Notes: generated from the sequence alone by a model not told the origin. Counted from the stretch's first letter, positions 38,803 through 48,060 are shown. The stretch is 64,000 bases of DNA from Tabrizicola piscis (GCF_003940805.1 NZ_CP034328.1:248001-312000), one strand, 5' to 3'. Program-made: numbers and translations.

Positions 38803-38826
38803 CGGGGGCCTTTGTGCCCCCGTTTT
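38803..38826 (+). terminator. Intrinsic terminator of infC
   Basis: CGGGGGC/GCCCCCG with a 6-base loop followed by TTTTC, 24 bases after the infC stop: a classical Rho-independent terminator. Confidence 0.85.
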
Positions 38827-38842
38827 CATTTGCGGGTACGAT

Positions 38843-39850
38843 CTATTCCGGGCCGGTTTCGCGCAGGCGACCGCGGATCGGGATTTCTTTCAAGAGGCCC
38901 CCTACCCCCATTTCGGCGATGTCATCATCGCCAAGCTGTATGCCGCAGGCCAGCCGTTCCAGCACCCAGTCAGCCCCGTTCAGCGCCGGGCTTCGGGCGC
39001 ATCCCGGCAGGCCGATGACGGGCCGTTCGCCAAGGTTTCCCAGAAACAAGAGGTTGCCGGGATCAACCGGCATGCCAAAGCGCAGCACAGTGCCGCCTGC
39101 CGCGCGCACCGCCTCGGGTGCCGTGTCGTGCAGGTCTGATGTGGCCGATCCGGTCAGGATCAGCAGCATTTCGCCCCGGGCGGCGGCAAGGGCGCTGGCG
39201 ACGGCAGCGGTCTGGTGCGGGACGGTGACACAGTCGGCAAGGGTGATCCCGAGGGCGGTCAACCGGGCCTCAACCGCGCGGCGGCCCTTGGCGGCAAGTT
39301 TGGGGGCAAGGTCCGGGACCTGCGTCAGGATCAGGCTGGCGGTGCGATGCCTGACTGGGAGTACGCGAAGCGCGTTGCGGGCCAGATTGCAGGCCTTTTC
39401 CAATGCCGCTTCGGGGACCGCATAAGCAATGATCTTGACGGTGGCCGACAACTGCCCCGGGGCCACGCGGGCCAGGGGCGGCAGCGTGGCCAGAGTGATG
39501 GCGGGGTGGACGCGGTTCAGCGCATGGATGGCGGCTGGGTCAAAGGCCAGGATGCCCGGATAGGCGGCATTCAGGTTCACGCGCCCAGTATGGGCCTGCG
39601 ACAGGGCCAGACCCGCCCCTGCCGGGTCGGGCACCAGGGCCGTGGCCAGGCGAGTGGCCGCGCCATCTTCGGGCACATCCCCGGGGTCAAGCCGGGCGAC
39701 CGTCACGGTGGTCAGCCCGGCGGCCTGCAGGCGGGCAAGATCGGCAGGGCCAAGGATGCACCCCTTGCGCAGCCGACCATCGGCCAGCGCGACGGAATGC
39801 GCCAGGATCGCGCCTTGGGCCATGTGCAGGGGAACCGGGCCGAACTGCAT
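38843..39850 (-). CDS. MoeA-like molybdopterin-binding protein
   Basis: 335 residues with a MoCF-biosynthesis-type domain: LILTGSATSDLHDTAPEAVRAAGGTVLRFGMPVDPGNLLFLG is the molybdopterin-binding loop of MoeA/MogA-like proteins, and GLPGCARSPALNGADWVLERL follows. N-terminal HMAQGAILAHSVALADGRLRKG resembles MoeA-related proteins in molybdenum-hydroxylase maturation clusters. Lacks some MoeA domains, so it is probably a maturation factor for xanthine/CO-dehydrogenase-type enzymes. Its ATG overlaps the XdhC stop by one base. Confidence 0.78.
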   Translation of the reverse strand: MQFGPVPLHMAQGAILAHSVALADGRLRKGCILGPADLARLQAAGLTTVTVARLDPGDVPEDGAATRLATALVPDPAGAGLALSQAHTGRVNLNAAYPGILAFDPAAIHALNRVHPAITLATLPPLARVAPGQLSATVKIIAYAVPEAALEKACNLARNALRVLPVRHRTASLILTQVPDLAPKLAAKGRRAVEARLTALGITLADCVTVPHQTAAVASALAAARGEMLLILTGSATSDLHDTAPEAVRAAGGTVLRFGMPVDPGNLLFLGNLGERPVIGLPGCARSPALNGADWVLERLACGIQLGDDDIAEMGVGGLLKEIPIRGRLRETGPE

Positions 39851-40836
39851 CAGGCACGCAGGGTCTGGGTGATCTGGGCCATGATGCTGACCGCGATTTC
39901 CGCAGGCGACTTCGCCCCGATGTCCAGACCGACGGGGGCGTGAATTCGGGCGTTCTCCTCGGGCGTGAAGCCCGCCGCTGTCAGCCGGTCCAGCCGTTTG
40001 GCGTGGGTTTTCTTTGACCCAAGGCAGCCAAGGTAGAAGGCCGGTGATTTCAGGGCTGCGTGAATGGCGGGGTCGTCAAGTTTGGGGTCATGGGTCAGCG
40101 TCACGATGGCGGTGCGGGCGTCAGGGGCAAGGCTTGCCAGCGCCTCATCCGGCCAGTCGTCCAGCAGTGTCTCGCCCGGAAAGCGCTCGCTGGACCCGAA
40201 CGCGGCGCGGGGGTCGATCAGGGTGCAGGCATAGCCACATTCGCGGGCGATGGTCAGCAGGGGCTGGGCGATATGGACCGCGCCGACAACGATCAGGCGC
40301 AGGGGCGGGTTGTGGACGGCGATGAAGCGGCCGTCCTCCTCCATTCCTGAGCGGTCGGATTTCAGGCGGGCGTCCACGGCCGCGTCCTGACCGGGGGTGA
40401 CAAGCTGGCGGGTCCAGGTGGCAAGCGTGGTGACCAGGGCGGCGGCACGGGCGGCGGCGCGGGCGGTGACGAGATCGGCCAGGATCGGCTCGGGGAGCGC
40501 AGTGGCCCCATCGCCGACGGGTTCGACAAGGATGCGGATCGTGCCGCCACAGGCAAGGCCAGCGGCGAAGGCCGTCTCATCGCTGACGCCGAAGGTCAGA
40601 AGGCGGGGGGTGCGGTCGGTCAGCGCCTCCAGCGCCTCGGTCACGACGGCGCCTTCGACGCAGCCGCCCGAGACGGAGCCGACCATGTCGCCCGTGCCGG
40701 AGATGGCAAGCTGGCTTCCGGCGGGGCGCGGGGCAGAGCCCCAGGTTTCCACCACAGTGGCAAGGGCTGCACCCGCGCCGGCGCGGTGCCAGGCAAGGGC
40801 GGCTTCGGGGATCTGGTCATGCGTGGCGCGGGTCAT
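39850..40836 (-). CDS. XdhC/CoxI-family molybdenum cofactor maturation protein
   Basis: 328 residues: N-terminal XdhC_CoxI domain (VVETWGSAPRPAGSQLAISGTGDMVGSVSGGCVEGAVV) and C-terminal Rossmann domain (LIVVGAVHIAQPL...CTLIDPRAAF) with FYLGCLGSKKTHAKRLDRL. The family delivers sulfurated Mo cofactor to xanthine dehydrogenase or CO dehydrogenase. Start MTRATHD has AAGGAG upstream. Coupled to the MoeA-like gene; no Mo-hydroxylase structural genes are in the window. Confidence 0.9.
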   Translation of the reverse strand: MTRATHDQIPEAALAWHRAGAGAALATVVETWGSAPRPAGSQLAISGTGDMVGSVSGGCVEGAVVTEALEALTDRTPRLLTFGVSDETAFAAGLACGGTIRILVEPVGDGATALPEPILADLVTARAAARAAALVTTLATWTRQLVTPGQDAAVDARLKSDRSGMEEDGRFIAVHNPPLRLIVVGAVHIAQPLLTIARECGYACTLIDPRAAFGSSERFPGETLLDDWPDEALASLAPDARTAIVTLTHDPKLDDPAIHAALKSPAFYLGCLGSKKTHAKRLDRLTAAGFTPEENARIHAPVGLDIGAKSPAEIAVSIMAQITQTLRA

Positions 40837-40896
40837 CGGGGACTCCTTATGCGCCAAGTATGCGTCCCGGGGCGGCGGTTTGCCACTGAAATGACG

Positions 40897-40923
40897 AAGG
40901 CCGCCGGGGGGACCGGCGGCCTT
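40897..40923 (-). terminator. Terminator of the OmpA-family gene
   Basis: AAGGCCGCCGG/CCGGCGGCCTT, 11-bp stem, 5-base loop, 22 bases past the stop of the minus-strand OmpA-family gene. Shares the same stem core as the terminator at 37459-37488. Confidence 0.8.
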
Positions 40924-40945
40924 GTGACTGTAGCTGACGTGCGGG

Positions 40946-43411
40946 TTACTGCACGACAGCCGTCCGCATCAGCGGGGTGATGACCCGCACTTCGACGCGG
41001 CGGTTCAGGGGTTCGTTGGCTTGGGTGTCGACCAGAAGTTCGGTCTCGCCATAGCCTTGGACCACCATGTTTTCCGGCGGGATGTCGAAGTATTCCGTCA
41101 GCGCCAGCGCCACCGATTCCGCACGCCGGTCCGACAGCGCAAGGTTCATCGCGGCCTTGCCGGTCGCATCGGTGTGGCCTTCGACGAGGAACACTTCACC
41201 CGGGTTCTCCTCCAGCAGGTCCTGCATGACGCGGCCAAGGTCGGCCAGGTCGCGGGCTTCGGAGGCCGGGATGGCGGCCGATCCGCTGGCGAAGGTCACG
41301 TTGTCGGTGTCGATCACCGCCGCAAGGGCACGCACTTGCGGGATCTCGCGGATCTGGCGGAGCGAGAACTTGCGACCTGCGCGGTCTGCCTCAAGGGCGG
41401 CAAGCTCGCGCTTCAGGGCGGTGTCATCGTCCTTGGACGAGATCACGATCCGCGACCGGGGGGTCGGCAGGTCACGCACGATGACCACTTCTTCGCGCTG
41501 CAGATCGTCGATCAGCACAAGTTCGCGGCCAAGGTCGTCATAGGTCGCGCGGCGCAGCACGCGGCCGGTGGCATCGCGGATCGTCACCACTTGGGTGCCA
41601 TCCTGCCGTTCAACGATCGTACGGGTCGAGCCATCGCGGAAGGTTTCGGTCCGCACGGTGGAGCCGGGGCGGCGGATCACCGTATCGTCGTCCTTGAGCA
41701 CCTGATAGGTGCCGTCGGGGTTCAGCACGACAACGCGGTCGCCCGTGTTTGATACGACGCGGCGGTCTTCCTGGGCTTCGTTGTTGTTCTTGATGATCGC
41801 ACCGACGGCGAGGGCACCGAGAACCAGAAGACCGGCCTTTTCAAGATCGGACAGGCCACTTCTGCGGCCGTCATCGCGGCGGCGGGGTGCTGCGGCGAAT
41901 TCTTCGCTCGACGTCCGAACCGAGTCTTCGGTGACGGTTTCGGTCACGGAGCCGATCAGGTCGTCCGGGTTGACCGGCGGCGCGACCGTGCCATCGGCGG
42001 CGGGTTCGGCGTTCGGATCAGTGGCAGCAACCGTGGCGGCAGCGGCCAGGGATTCCGGGTTGATGGCGGTCGGATCGCTGGTCAGAAGCTCGGTCAGGCT
42101 TTCGACCTCGGCTTCGGACACGACGGGCGCGTCGATGGGTTCAGCCTCGACTGCGTCCGGTTCGGCGGTGCGCAGACCGGCGGCAGGGTCGACGATTTCA
42201 CCGGTGTCCGAGATGGCAAGCTCTGCCTCGGCTTCAGCCAAGGCTGCGGCTGCGGCCGCAGGATCGATGACTTCGCCCGTGTCGGGGTTGACTGTGGCGT
42301 CCGCTGGCACGTCGGCGACGGCTTCGTCGGTCGGTTCGGCAGCGGTTTCGTCAGTCGGTTCGGCAACGGCTTCTTCGGTGGGTTCGGCAGCGGTTTCCGC
42401 CTCGGCTGCAGCTTCGGCTTCGGCTTCCGCTTCGGTTTCAAGGACCGGATCGGCTTCGGCCTGCGCGGCTGCGTCAGCTTCGGCTTGGGCCGCAGCATCA
42501 GCTTCGGCTTGGGCTGCTGCATCGGCTTCCGCTTGCGCCGCAGCGTCAGCTTCGGCTTGGGCTGCTGCGTCGGCTTCAGCCTGCAGGGCTGCTTCCAGAT
42601 CGGCGGCAGCCTTATCCGCTTCGGCTTGCGCGGCAGCATCGGCGTCCGTCTCAGCGGTCGCGTCGGCCTCAACAGCGGCCTCTGCATCTGTTTCTTGGAC
42701 CGGTTCGATCACCGGATCGGCGGCAACTTCTGCCTCTGGCTCGGCGGCGGCGTCGGCTTCGACTGCGGCTTCGACGCCAGCCTCATCGGCTGCCTGCGAG
42801 GTGGCTTCAGCCTCGACCGAGGCTTGTGCGGCGGCTTCAGCCTCTGCAGCGGCCTGAGCGGCAGCAGCGTCCTGAGCCTGCGACGCGGCTTCGGCATCGG
42901 CGGCGGCTTGGGCAGCTGCTGCAGCTTCGGCCTGGGCGGCGGCATCTGCATCAGCGGCGGCTTGGGCGGCAGCATCAGCTTCGGCCTGGGCGGCAGCTTC
43001 CGCCTCGGCGGCGGCTTGCGCGGCAGCTTCCGCTTCGGCGGCGGCTGCGGCTTCAGCAGCGGCGGCGGCCTGAGCGTCAGCCTCGGCCTGAGCAGCAGCG
43101 GCGGCTTCTGCTTCGGCGGCAGCTTGCGCGGCGGCTTCGGCTTCGGCTTGCGCGGCGGCTTCAGCAGCCTGCGCGGCGGCTGCAGCCTCGGCGGCGGCAG
43201 CTTCGGCCGCTACCGCGGCTTCGGCGGCTTGCTGGGCCTGAATGATGGCGTCAAGGTCACAGGCGGCATCTGCCGTCGGCATGCAAAGCACCGAACCATC
43301 GGCACCGACCACGGACCCGTCTTCAGCCAGCGTCTGGGCATAAGCCGGGAACGTGGCCACGGGGGACAGCGCAACGGACAGGGCTGTCGTGGAGATCAGA
43401 AGCTTTCTCAT
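40946..43411 (-). CDS. Large OmpA-family protein with Ala/Glu/Gln-rich coiled-coil region
   Basis: 821 residues. Signal peptide (MRKLLISTTALSVALSP...AYAQ), then about 310 residues (roughly 58-370) almost only Ala, Glu, Gln, Asp in AEA/AAAQ patterns, an acidic Pro/Thr spacer with EPTDE repeats, a hydrophobic stretch (EKAGLLVLGALAVGAII), a beta-rich part (VVVLNPDGTYQVLKDDD), and a C-terminal OmpA peptidoglycan-binding domain with FASGSAAIP, EVFLVEGHTDATG and NLALSDRRAESVA. Probably tethers the envelope to peptidoglycan, with the low-complexity arm as a spacer. Start 43411 has GAGGAA upstream. Exact role unknown. Confidence 0.85.
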   Translation of the reverse strand: MRKLLISTTALSVALSPVATFPAYAQTLAEDGSVVGADGSVLCMPTADAACDLDAIIQAQQAAEAAVAAEAAAAEAAAAAQAAEAAAQAEAEAAAQAAAEAEAAAAAQAEADAQAAAAAEAAAAAEAEAAAQAAAEAEAAAQAEADAAAQAAADADAAAQAEAAAAAQAAADAEAASQAQDAAAAQAAAEAEAAAQASVEAEATSQAADEAGVEAAVEADAAAEPEAEVAADPVIEPVQETDAEAAVEADATAETDADAAAQAEADKAAADLEAALQAEADAAAQAEADAAAQAEADAAAQAEADAAAQAEADAAAQAEADPVLETEAEAEAEAAAEAETAAEPTEEAVAEPTDETAAEPTDEAVADVPADATVNPDTGEVIDPAAAAAALAEAEAELAISDTGEIVDPAAGLRTAEPDAVEAEPIDAPVVSEAEVESLTELLTSDPTAINPESLAAAATVAATDPNAEPAADGTVAPPVNPDDLIGSVTETVTEDSVRTSSEEFAAAPRRRDDGRRSGLSDLEKAGLLVLGALAVGAIIKNNNEAQEDRRVVSNTGDRVVVLNPDGTYQVLKDDDTVIRRPGSTVRTETFRDGSTRTIVERQDGTQVVTIRDATGRVLRRATYDDLGRELVLIDDLQREEVVIVRDLPTPRSRIVISSKDDDTALKRELAALEADRAGRKFSLRQIREIPQVRALAAVIDTDNVTFASGSAAIPASEARDLADLGRVMQDLLEENPGEVFLVEGHTDATGKAAMNLALSDRRAESVALALTEYFDIPPENMVVQGYGETELLVDTQANEPLNRRVEVRVITPLMRTAVVQ
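42300..43240 (-). repeat. In-gene low-complexity repeat tract of OmpA-family protein
   Basis: Degenerate coding repeats giving AEADAAAQ (24-bp units, clearest about 42450-42590) and related EAAAQA units. The opposite strand reads as a spurious Gly-rich ORF. Repeat arrays of this kind are liable to length change and assembly error. Confidence 0.75.
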
Positions 43412-43556
43412 ACCATTCCTCATGATGATGGTCGAAGGGGAAACCCGGACGACTCGATCCGGTTCCCTTGGGACCCGATACAAGCAGATGACCCAGCTTC
43501 TGCTTGATATGCGATATCACGGCACTGCCAGACGATAGCGGTCGGCAAAGCGCCGC

Positions 43557-44810
43557 CTAGTCGCGCAGAAGGGCAAGCAGCCGGGCCTTGTCGCCACTGT
43601 CGCCGGGGTCAGAGATGGCCGCGCCAAGGGCTTCGAGCGAGGCGATGCTGTGGCCGGCGCGGAAACTGTCGACATGCGGCAGCATGGCGCGGATGCCCTG
43701 CGCCTTGGGGGCAAAGCCCGTCCAGCGCAAGAGCGGGTTCAGCCAGATCAGGCGGCGGCAGGAGAGGTGCAGACGCTCAATCTCAGTCGCGAGCAGGCCG
43801 CTGTCGTCGCGGTCAAGGCCATCGGTGATCAGGAGGACGACAGCGCCCTGCCCTAGCACGCGGCGCGACCAATCGCGGTTGAAGGCGCGGATCGAGGGGC
43901 CGATCCGGGTGCCGCCGGACCAGTCCTGCGCCTGCGCGCCGGCAGCACTTAGCGCGGCGTCGACATCCCGGCGGGCAAGGTGGCGCGTGATGTTGGTCAG
44001 GCGCGTGCCGAAGGTGAAGGCATGGACCTTGGCCCAGCCCTGCCCCTTGCGGTTGGCAACGGCGTGGACGAAGTGCAGCACCATGCGGCTGTAGTCGGCC
44101 ATGGAACCGGAGATGTCACACAGGACAATCAGGTTCGGCCAGCGCGTCACCGGGGCCTTGCGGGCGAGCGACGTGATTTCGCCGCCGTGCCGCAGACTTT
44201 GGCGCAGGGTGCGGCGCAAGTCGATGGCGGCACCTTGGGTTGCGGCGCGGCTGCGCCGGGTGACAAGGGGTTTCACGGGAAGGGACAGCCGGGCGAGCAT
44301 GCGCTTGGCTTCGGCCATTTCCGCCGTGGACATCAGTTCGAAGTCGAGCGTGCGGAGGCGTTCTTCGGCGGATTGGGTGGCGGTGGCGTCGATGGTGATC
44401 TCTTCGCCTTGCGCCTGATCCGCAGGCGGCGGCGGGGGAAGGGCACCGTCCAGCAACGCCTCGGCGGCGCGGCGTTCGGCGGGGGCGGCGGGGCGGTCGT
44501 CCTGCACGCCCTTCACCTGCGGGATGAGGAGCGACATCATGTGTTCAAGGAATTGCGGGTCGCGCCAGAACAGGCGAAACACCTCGGCGAAGGTGCGGGC
44601 GTGTTCGGGGCGGCTGACAAGGCAGGCGTGCAGGGTGTGGTAGAAATCCTCACGCCGCGTGAAGCCCGCGGCTTCGACGGCGCGGATGGTGTCGATGATG
44701 CGACCGGGGCCGATGGGCAAGCCCGCCTTGCGCAGGGCGCGGGCGAAATGGGTGATGTTGTGGGCGAGTTTGCCGTCTTCGGGGATGTCGAGGGGGGCGT
44801 AGGTGGCCAT
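43557..44810 (-). CDS. VWA-domain protein, CoxE-like
   Basis: 417 residues. N-terminal helical part (HNITHFARALRKAGLPIGPGRIIDTIRA), then a von Willebrand A domain with metal site DISGSMADYS, LLITDGLDRDD and HVDSFRAGHS near the end. CoxE-type proteins work with MoxR ATPases in insertion of the CuSMo centre of CO dehydrogenase, and relatives act in other metalloenzyme maturation. Start ATG 44810. Downstream partner of the MoxR-like gene, 64 bases away across a repeat copy. Confidence 0.85.
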   Translation of the reverse strand: MATYAPLDIPEDGKLAHNITHFARALRKAGLPIGPGRIIDTIRAVEAAGFTRREDFYHTLHACLVSRPEHARTFAEVFRLFWRDPQFLEHMMSLLIPQVKGVQDDRPAAPAERRAAEALLDGALPPPPPADQAQGEEITIDATATQSAEERLRTLDFELMSTAEMAEAKRMLARLSLPVKPLVTRRSRAATQGAAIDLRRTLRQSLRHGGEITSLARKAPVTRWPNLIVLCDISGSMADYSRMVLHFVHAVANRKGQGWAKVHAFTFGTRLTNITRHLARRDVDAALSAAGAQAQDWSGGTRIGPSIRAFNRDWSRRVLGQGAVVLLITDGLDRDDSGLLATEIERLHLSCRRLIWLNPLLRWTGFAPKAQGIRAMLPHVDSFRAGHSIASLEALGAAISDPGDSGDKARLLALLRD

Positions 44811-44817
44811 CGTCGGA

Positions 44818-44872
44818 GCGAGGGGTTTCACACCCCTCGCGCTCCCCGTGGGATATTTGGGCCAGAATGAAA
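44818..44872 (+). repeat. Intergenic GGATATTTGG element, copy 6
   Basis: Stem-loop GCGAGGGGT TTCAC ACCCCTCGC (44818-44840), then GCTCCCCGT and core GGATATTTGG (44851-44860) with tail GCCAGAATGAAAG. Occupies nearly the entire MoxR-VWA gap. Read along the minus-strand genes, core comes first and stem-loop directly precedes the VWA start. Confidence 0.78.
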
Positions 44873-44874
44873 GG

Positions 44875-45783
44875 TCATGCGGCGACTTCGCGGCGGACCT
44901 GGTCAAGGAGGCGGGTGGTTTCGAGGCCCTGCAGTTTCTGGATGTCGTCCTGGTATTTCAGGATGGCGCCAAGGGTGTCGGCGATGACTTCGGGCGAGAG
45001 TTGCACGACGTCGAGGGCAAGGAGGCACTTGGCCCAGTCGATGGTTTCAGCCACGCCGGGGCGTTTGAACAGGTCCTCACGGCGGAGCGCCTGGACGAAG
45101 GCCACGACCTCGCGGCTGAGGGTGGCCTGGGCTTCGGGGACGCGGGCGTTCAGGATGGCGAGTTCGCGGTCGAAGGCGGGGTAGTCGACCCAGTGGTAAA
45201 GGCAGCGGCGTTTCAGGGCGTCATGCACTTCACGGGTGCGGTTGGAGGTGAGGATGACGATGGGGGGTTCTGGGGCCTTGATCGTGCCAAACTCGGGGAT
45301 GGTGACCTGAAAGTCAGAGAGGGCTTCGAGCAGAAACGCCTCGAACGGTTCATCCGTGCGGTCAAGCTCGTCGATGAGCAGGACGGGCGCGCCGCCGGGT
45401 TGCGGGCGCATGGCGGCCAGCAGCGGGCGTTCGATCAGGTAGTCTTCGGTGAAAAGCTCGGTCTTGAGGGCGTCGCGGTCGCCTGCCCCGGTCGCCTCGG
45501 CCGTGCGGATGGCGATCATCTGGGCAGCGAAGTTCCATTCGGCAACGGCAGAGGATGCGTCCAGCCCTTCGTAGCATTGCAGGCGGATCAGGCGGCGGCC
45601 AAGGGCGGTGGCGAGGGTCTTGGCAATCTCGGTCTTGCCGACGCCAGCCTCGCCTTCCAGAAACAGCGGTCGGCCGAGTTTGAGGGACAGGAAGACAACG
45701 GTCGCAAGCGCGCGGGAGGCGACATAGCCCTGCCCGGCCAGCAGCGTTTCCACGGCGTCGATACTTTGGGGAATGGCGGTCAA
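44875..45783 (-). CDS. MoxR-family AAA+ ATPase, CoxD-like
   Basis: 302 residues: Walker A EGEAGVGKTEIAK, YEGLDASSAVAEWNFAAQM (CoxD-like), Walker B VLLIDELDRTDEPFEAFLLEAL, and SNRTREVHDALKRRCLYHWVDYP. Acts with the VWA protein as a chaperone for metal-centre insertion. I start it at TTG 45783, which has AGGAGGA five bases upstream; the longer reading to 46080 overlaps the LysR gene and is low-quality sequence. Family members usually have about 300 residues. Confidence 0.88.
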   Translation of the reverse strand: MTAIPQSIDAVETLLAGQGYVASRALATVVFLSLKLGRPLFLEGEAGVGKTEIAKTLATALGRRLIRLQCYEGLDASSAVAEWNFAAQMIAIRTAEATGAGDRDALKTELFTEDYLIERPLLAAMRPQPGGAPVLLIDELDRTDEPFEAFLLEALSDFQVTIPEFGTIKAPEPPIVILTSNRTREVHDALKRRCLYHWVDYPAFDRELAILNARVPEAQATLSREVVAFVQALRREDLFKRPGVAETIDWAKCLLALDVVQLSPEVIADTLGAILKYQDDIQKLQGLETTRLLDQVRREVAA

Positions 45784-45829
45784 GGGGGTCCTCCTGCCCG
45801 ACCATGCTGACCTGCGGGGGGGCCTGCGG

Positions 45830-46738
45830 TCAAGGGTGCGTCTCGGGGTGCGTCTGGGGGTGCGCTTGACCGGCCAGCCAGTCGCGGAACGACAGCAGCG
45901 GCGCACGGGGTGGGTGGTCCTTGGGCCAGACGAGGTAGTAGCTGCCAAGGGCGGGGATGGGGCCGCCAAAGACCGGGACAAGCCGACCTTCCGCCAGTTC
46001 ACGGGTGATGAGGAAGGTGGGCAAGAGGGCAAGGCCAAGCCCGTGCACCGCGCCTTGGGCCATGGTGGCGAACTGGTCAAAGAGCATGCCGGGTGGCCGC
46101 TGTCCCGTCACCCCGTGATGCGCCAGCCAGCGGCCCCAATCCCCGGTGCGGCTTTCCATCTGGAGCAGCGGCAGGGTCAGGATGTCTGCGGCTTGCGCAA
46201 GGGGCCCGGGCACAAGGCTGGGTGAGGCGACGGCCAGCACATCCTCATCCATGAGTTTGAGGGCGGCGACCCCCGGCCAGTCCTGCCGGCCATAATGGAT
46301 GGCGGCGTCAAAGCCGGACCCGGCAAAGTCAAAGGGGCGCAGTCGGGTGGAGAGGTTCAGGGTGACCTCGGGATGGGCCTCGGTAAAGCGCGGCAGGCGG
46401 GGGGCAAGCCAATGCATCCCGAAGGCGGGCAGGATGGCAAGGTTCAGGCTGCCGCCGGTCGGGTTGGCGCGCAAGGTGAGGGAGGCGGAGGCCAGAAGAT
46501 GCAGGGCCTTTCGCACCTCTGCCGCATAGTCGCGCCCTGCTGGGGTCAGCCGCAGGCGCTGGCGTTCGCGCAGGATCAGGCTGACGCCAAGCTGCGCCTC
46601 AAGCCCCTGAAGCGCGCGGCTGATCGCGCCTTGGGTGAGGCTAAGTTCCTCGGCTGCGGCAGAGGCGGTGCCAAGGCGATCAACCGCCTCAAGCGCGGTC
46701 AGGGCCGGGATGGCGGGCAGGTAGCGGCGGGGCAGCAT
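45830..46738 (-). CDS. LysR-family regulator, GcvA/GcdR-like
   Basis: 302 residues: N-terminal helix-turn-helix (IPALTALEAVDRLGTASAAAEELSLTQGAISRALQGLE) and a LysR effector domain of the GcvA branch. Divergent from gcdH, the arrangement of the GcdR regulator of glutaryl-CoA dehydrogenase. The C-terminus ends in a short repeated HPQTHPETHP encoded by 12-bp tandem repeats. A LysR-type inverted repeat overlaps its ribosome site. Confidence 0.87.
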   Translation of the reverse strand: MLPRRYLPAIPALTALEAVDRLGTASAAAEELSLTQGAISRALQGLEAQLGVSLILRERQRLRLTPAGRDYAAEVRKALHLLASASLTLRANPTGGSLNLAILPAFGMHWLAPRLPRFTEAHPEVTLNLSTRLRPFDFAGSGFDAAIHYGRQDWPGVAALKLMDEDVLAVASPSLVPGPLAQAADILTLPLLQMESRTGDWGRWLAHHGVTGQRPPGMLFDQFATMAQGAVHGLGLALLPTFLITRELAEGRLVPVFGGPIPALGSYYLVWPKDHPPRAPLLSFRDWLAGQAHPQTHPETHP

Positions 46739-46739
46739 T

Positions 46740-46754
46740 ATGAGTTCCCCTCAT
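46740..46754. promoter_or_regulatory. LysR-type operator (ATGAG-N5-CTCAT)
   Basis: Inverted repeat ATGAGTTCCCCTCAT with the T-N11-A form, 1 base from the lysR start codon and covering its GAGGGG ribosome site; the gcdH start lies 74 bases away on the other side. Fits autorepression plus control of gcdH. Confidence 0.55.
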
Positions 46755-46827
46755 GAAGTCGCGCAGGGCTTTCGATAGCGCGCGGGGGCGTTTCGTGCAA
46801 GGATGCGGGCAATGATGGAGGTTTGCC

Positions 46828-48060
46828 ATGCTTGATGCCCCGACCGCGCAACCGAAGCTGAAATCGAAGGACGCCCCGGATCTTGGCCGGTTCGACTGGG
46901 AAGACCCGTTCCGGCTGGACGACCAGTTGACCGAAGAGGAACGGATGCTGCGCGATGCCGCCCGGGCCTATGCGCAGGAAAAACTGCAGCCGCGCGTGGT
47001 GGCGGCCTATCGTGAGGAGACGACCGACCCCGGCATCTTCCGCGAGATGGGCGAGATGGGCCTTCTGGGCGTGACGGTGCCCGAAGAATACGGCGGGCTT
47101 GGCGCGTCCTATGTGGCTTATGGCCTTGTCGCCCGGGAAGTGGAGCGGGTCGACAGCGGCTATCGCAGCATGATGAGCGTGCAGTCCAGTCTGGTGATGT
47201 ACCCGATCTATGCCTATGGCACCGAAGCGCAGCGGCAGAAGTTCCTGCCAAAGCTGGCGACGGGCGAATGGATCGGCTGTTTCGGCTTGACTGAGCCTGA
47301 TGCGGGGTCTGACCCCGGCGGGATGAAGACCACGGCCAAGAAGACGGCCAACGGCTTTGTGCTGAACGGCGCGAAGATGTGGATTTCCAACGCGCCGATT
47401 GCCGATGTCTTCGTGGTCTGGGCCAAGTCCGAGGCGCATGGCGGGCGGATCAAGGGATTCATCCTGGAGAAGGGGATGAAGGGTCTGTCCGCTCCCAAGG
47501 TGGGGGGCAAGCTGTCCTTGCGGGCCAGTGTCACGGGCGAGATCGTGATGAAGGATGTGGAAGTGGGCGATGACGCGCTTCTGCCCTTTGTCGAGGGGCT
47601 GAAGGGCCCGTTCGGCTGCCTCAACCGGGCGCGCTATGGCATCAGCTGGGGCGTGATGGGCGCGGCAGAGTTCTGTCTGCATGCCGCGCGGCAATACGGG
47701 CTGGACCGCAAGCAGTTCGGCAAGCCGATTGCGCAGACCCAGCTGTTCCAGCTGAAGCTGGCCAACATGCTGACCGAGATCGGGCTGGGGCTGCAGGGAT
47801 CGCTGCGGGTCGGGCGGCTGTTGGACGATGCCAATGCCGCGCCGGAGATGATCTCGATCGTCAAGCGCAACAACTGCGGCAAGGCGCTGGATTGCGCGCG
47901 CTGGGCGCGGGACATGCATGGCGGCAACGGCATTCAGGAAGATTTCCAGATCATGCGCCATATGGTGAACCTTGAGACGGTGAACACCTATGAGGGCACG
48001 CATGATGTGCACGCGCTGATCCTTGGCCGGGCGATCACCGGGTTGCAGGCGTTTTTCTGA
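46828..48060 (+). CDS. gcdH: Glutaryl-CoA dehydrogenase GcdH
   Basis: FAD acyl-CoA dehydrogenase that oxidises and decarboxylates glutaryl-CoA to crotonyl-CoA in lysine and tryptophan breakdown. 410 residues: [72 protein letters not shown], and catalytic Glu389 in [24 protein letters not shown] precedes the start. The divergent LysR gene and its operator-like repeat point to substrate-dependent induction. Confidence 0.95.
   Translation: MLDAPTAQPKLKSKDAPDLGRFDWEDPFRLDDQLTEEERMLRDAARAYAQEKLQPRVVAAYREETTDPGIFREMGEMGLLGVTVPEEYGGLGASYVAYGLVAREVERVDSGYRSMMSVQSSLVMYPIYAYGTEAQRQKFLPKLATGEWIGCFGLTEPDAGSDPGGMKTTAKKTANGFVLNGAKMWISNAPIADVFVVWAKSEAHGGRIKGFILEKGMKGLSAPKVGGKLSLRASVTGEIVMKDVEVGDDALLPFVEGLKGPFGCLNRARYGISWGVMGAAEFCLHAARQYGLDRKQFGKPIAQTQLFQLKLANMLTEIGLGLQGSLRVGRLLDDANAAPEMISIVKRNNCGKALDCARWARDMHGGNGIQEDFQIMRHMVNLETVNTYEGTHDVHALILGRAITGLQAFF

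Noticed and set aside
42485..43507. Gly-rich 340-residue plus-strand ORF
   Set aside because: It is the complement of the Ala-coding repeat of the OmpA-family gene, whose signal peptide, terminator and OmpA domain are real.
45784..46080. N-terminal extension of the MoxR-like ORF
   Set aside because: Overlaps the lysR gene, is low-quality sequence, and the TTG at 45783 has a strong ribosome site.
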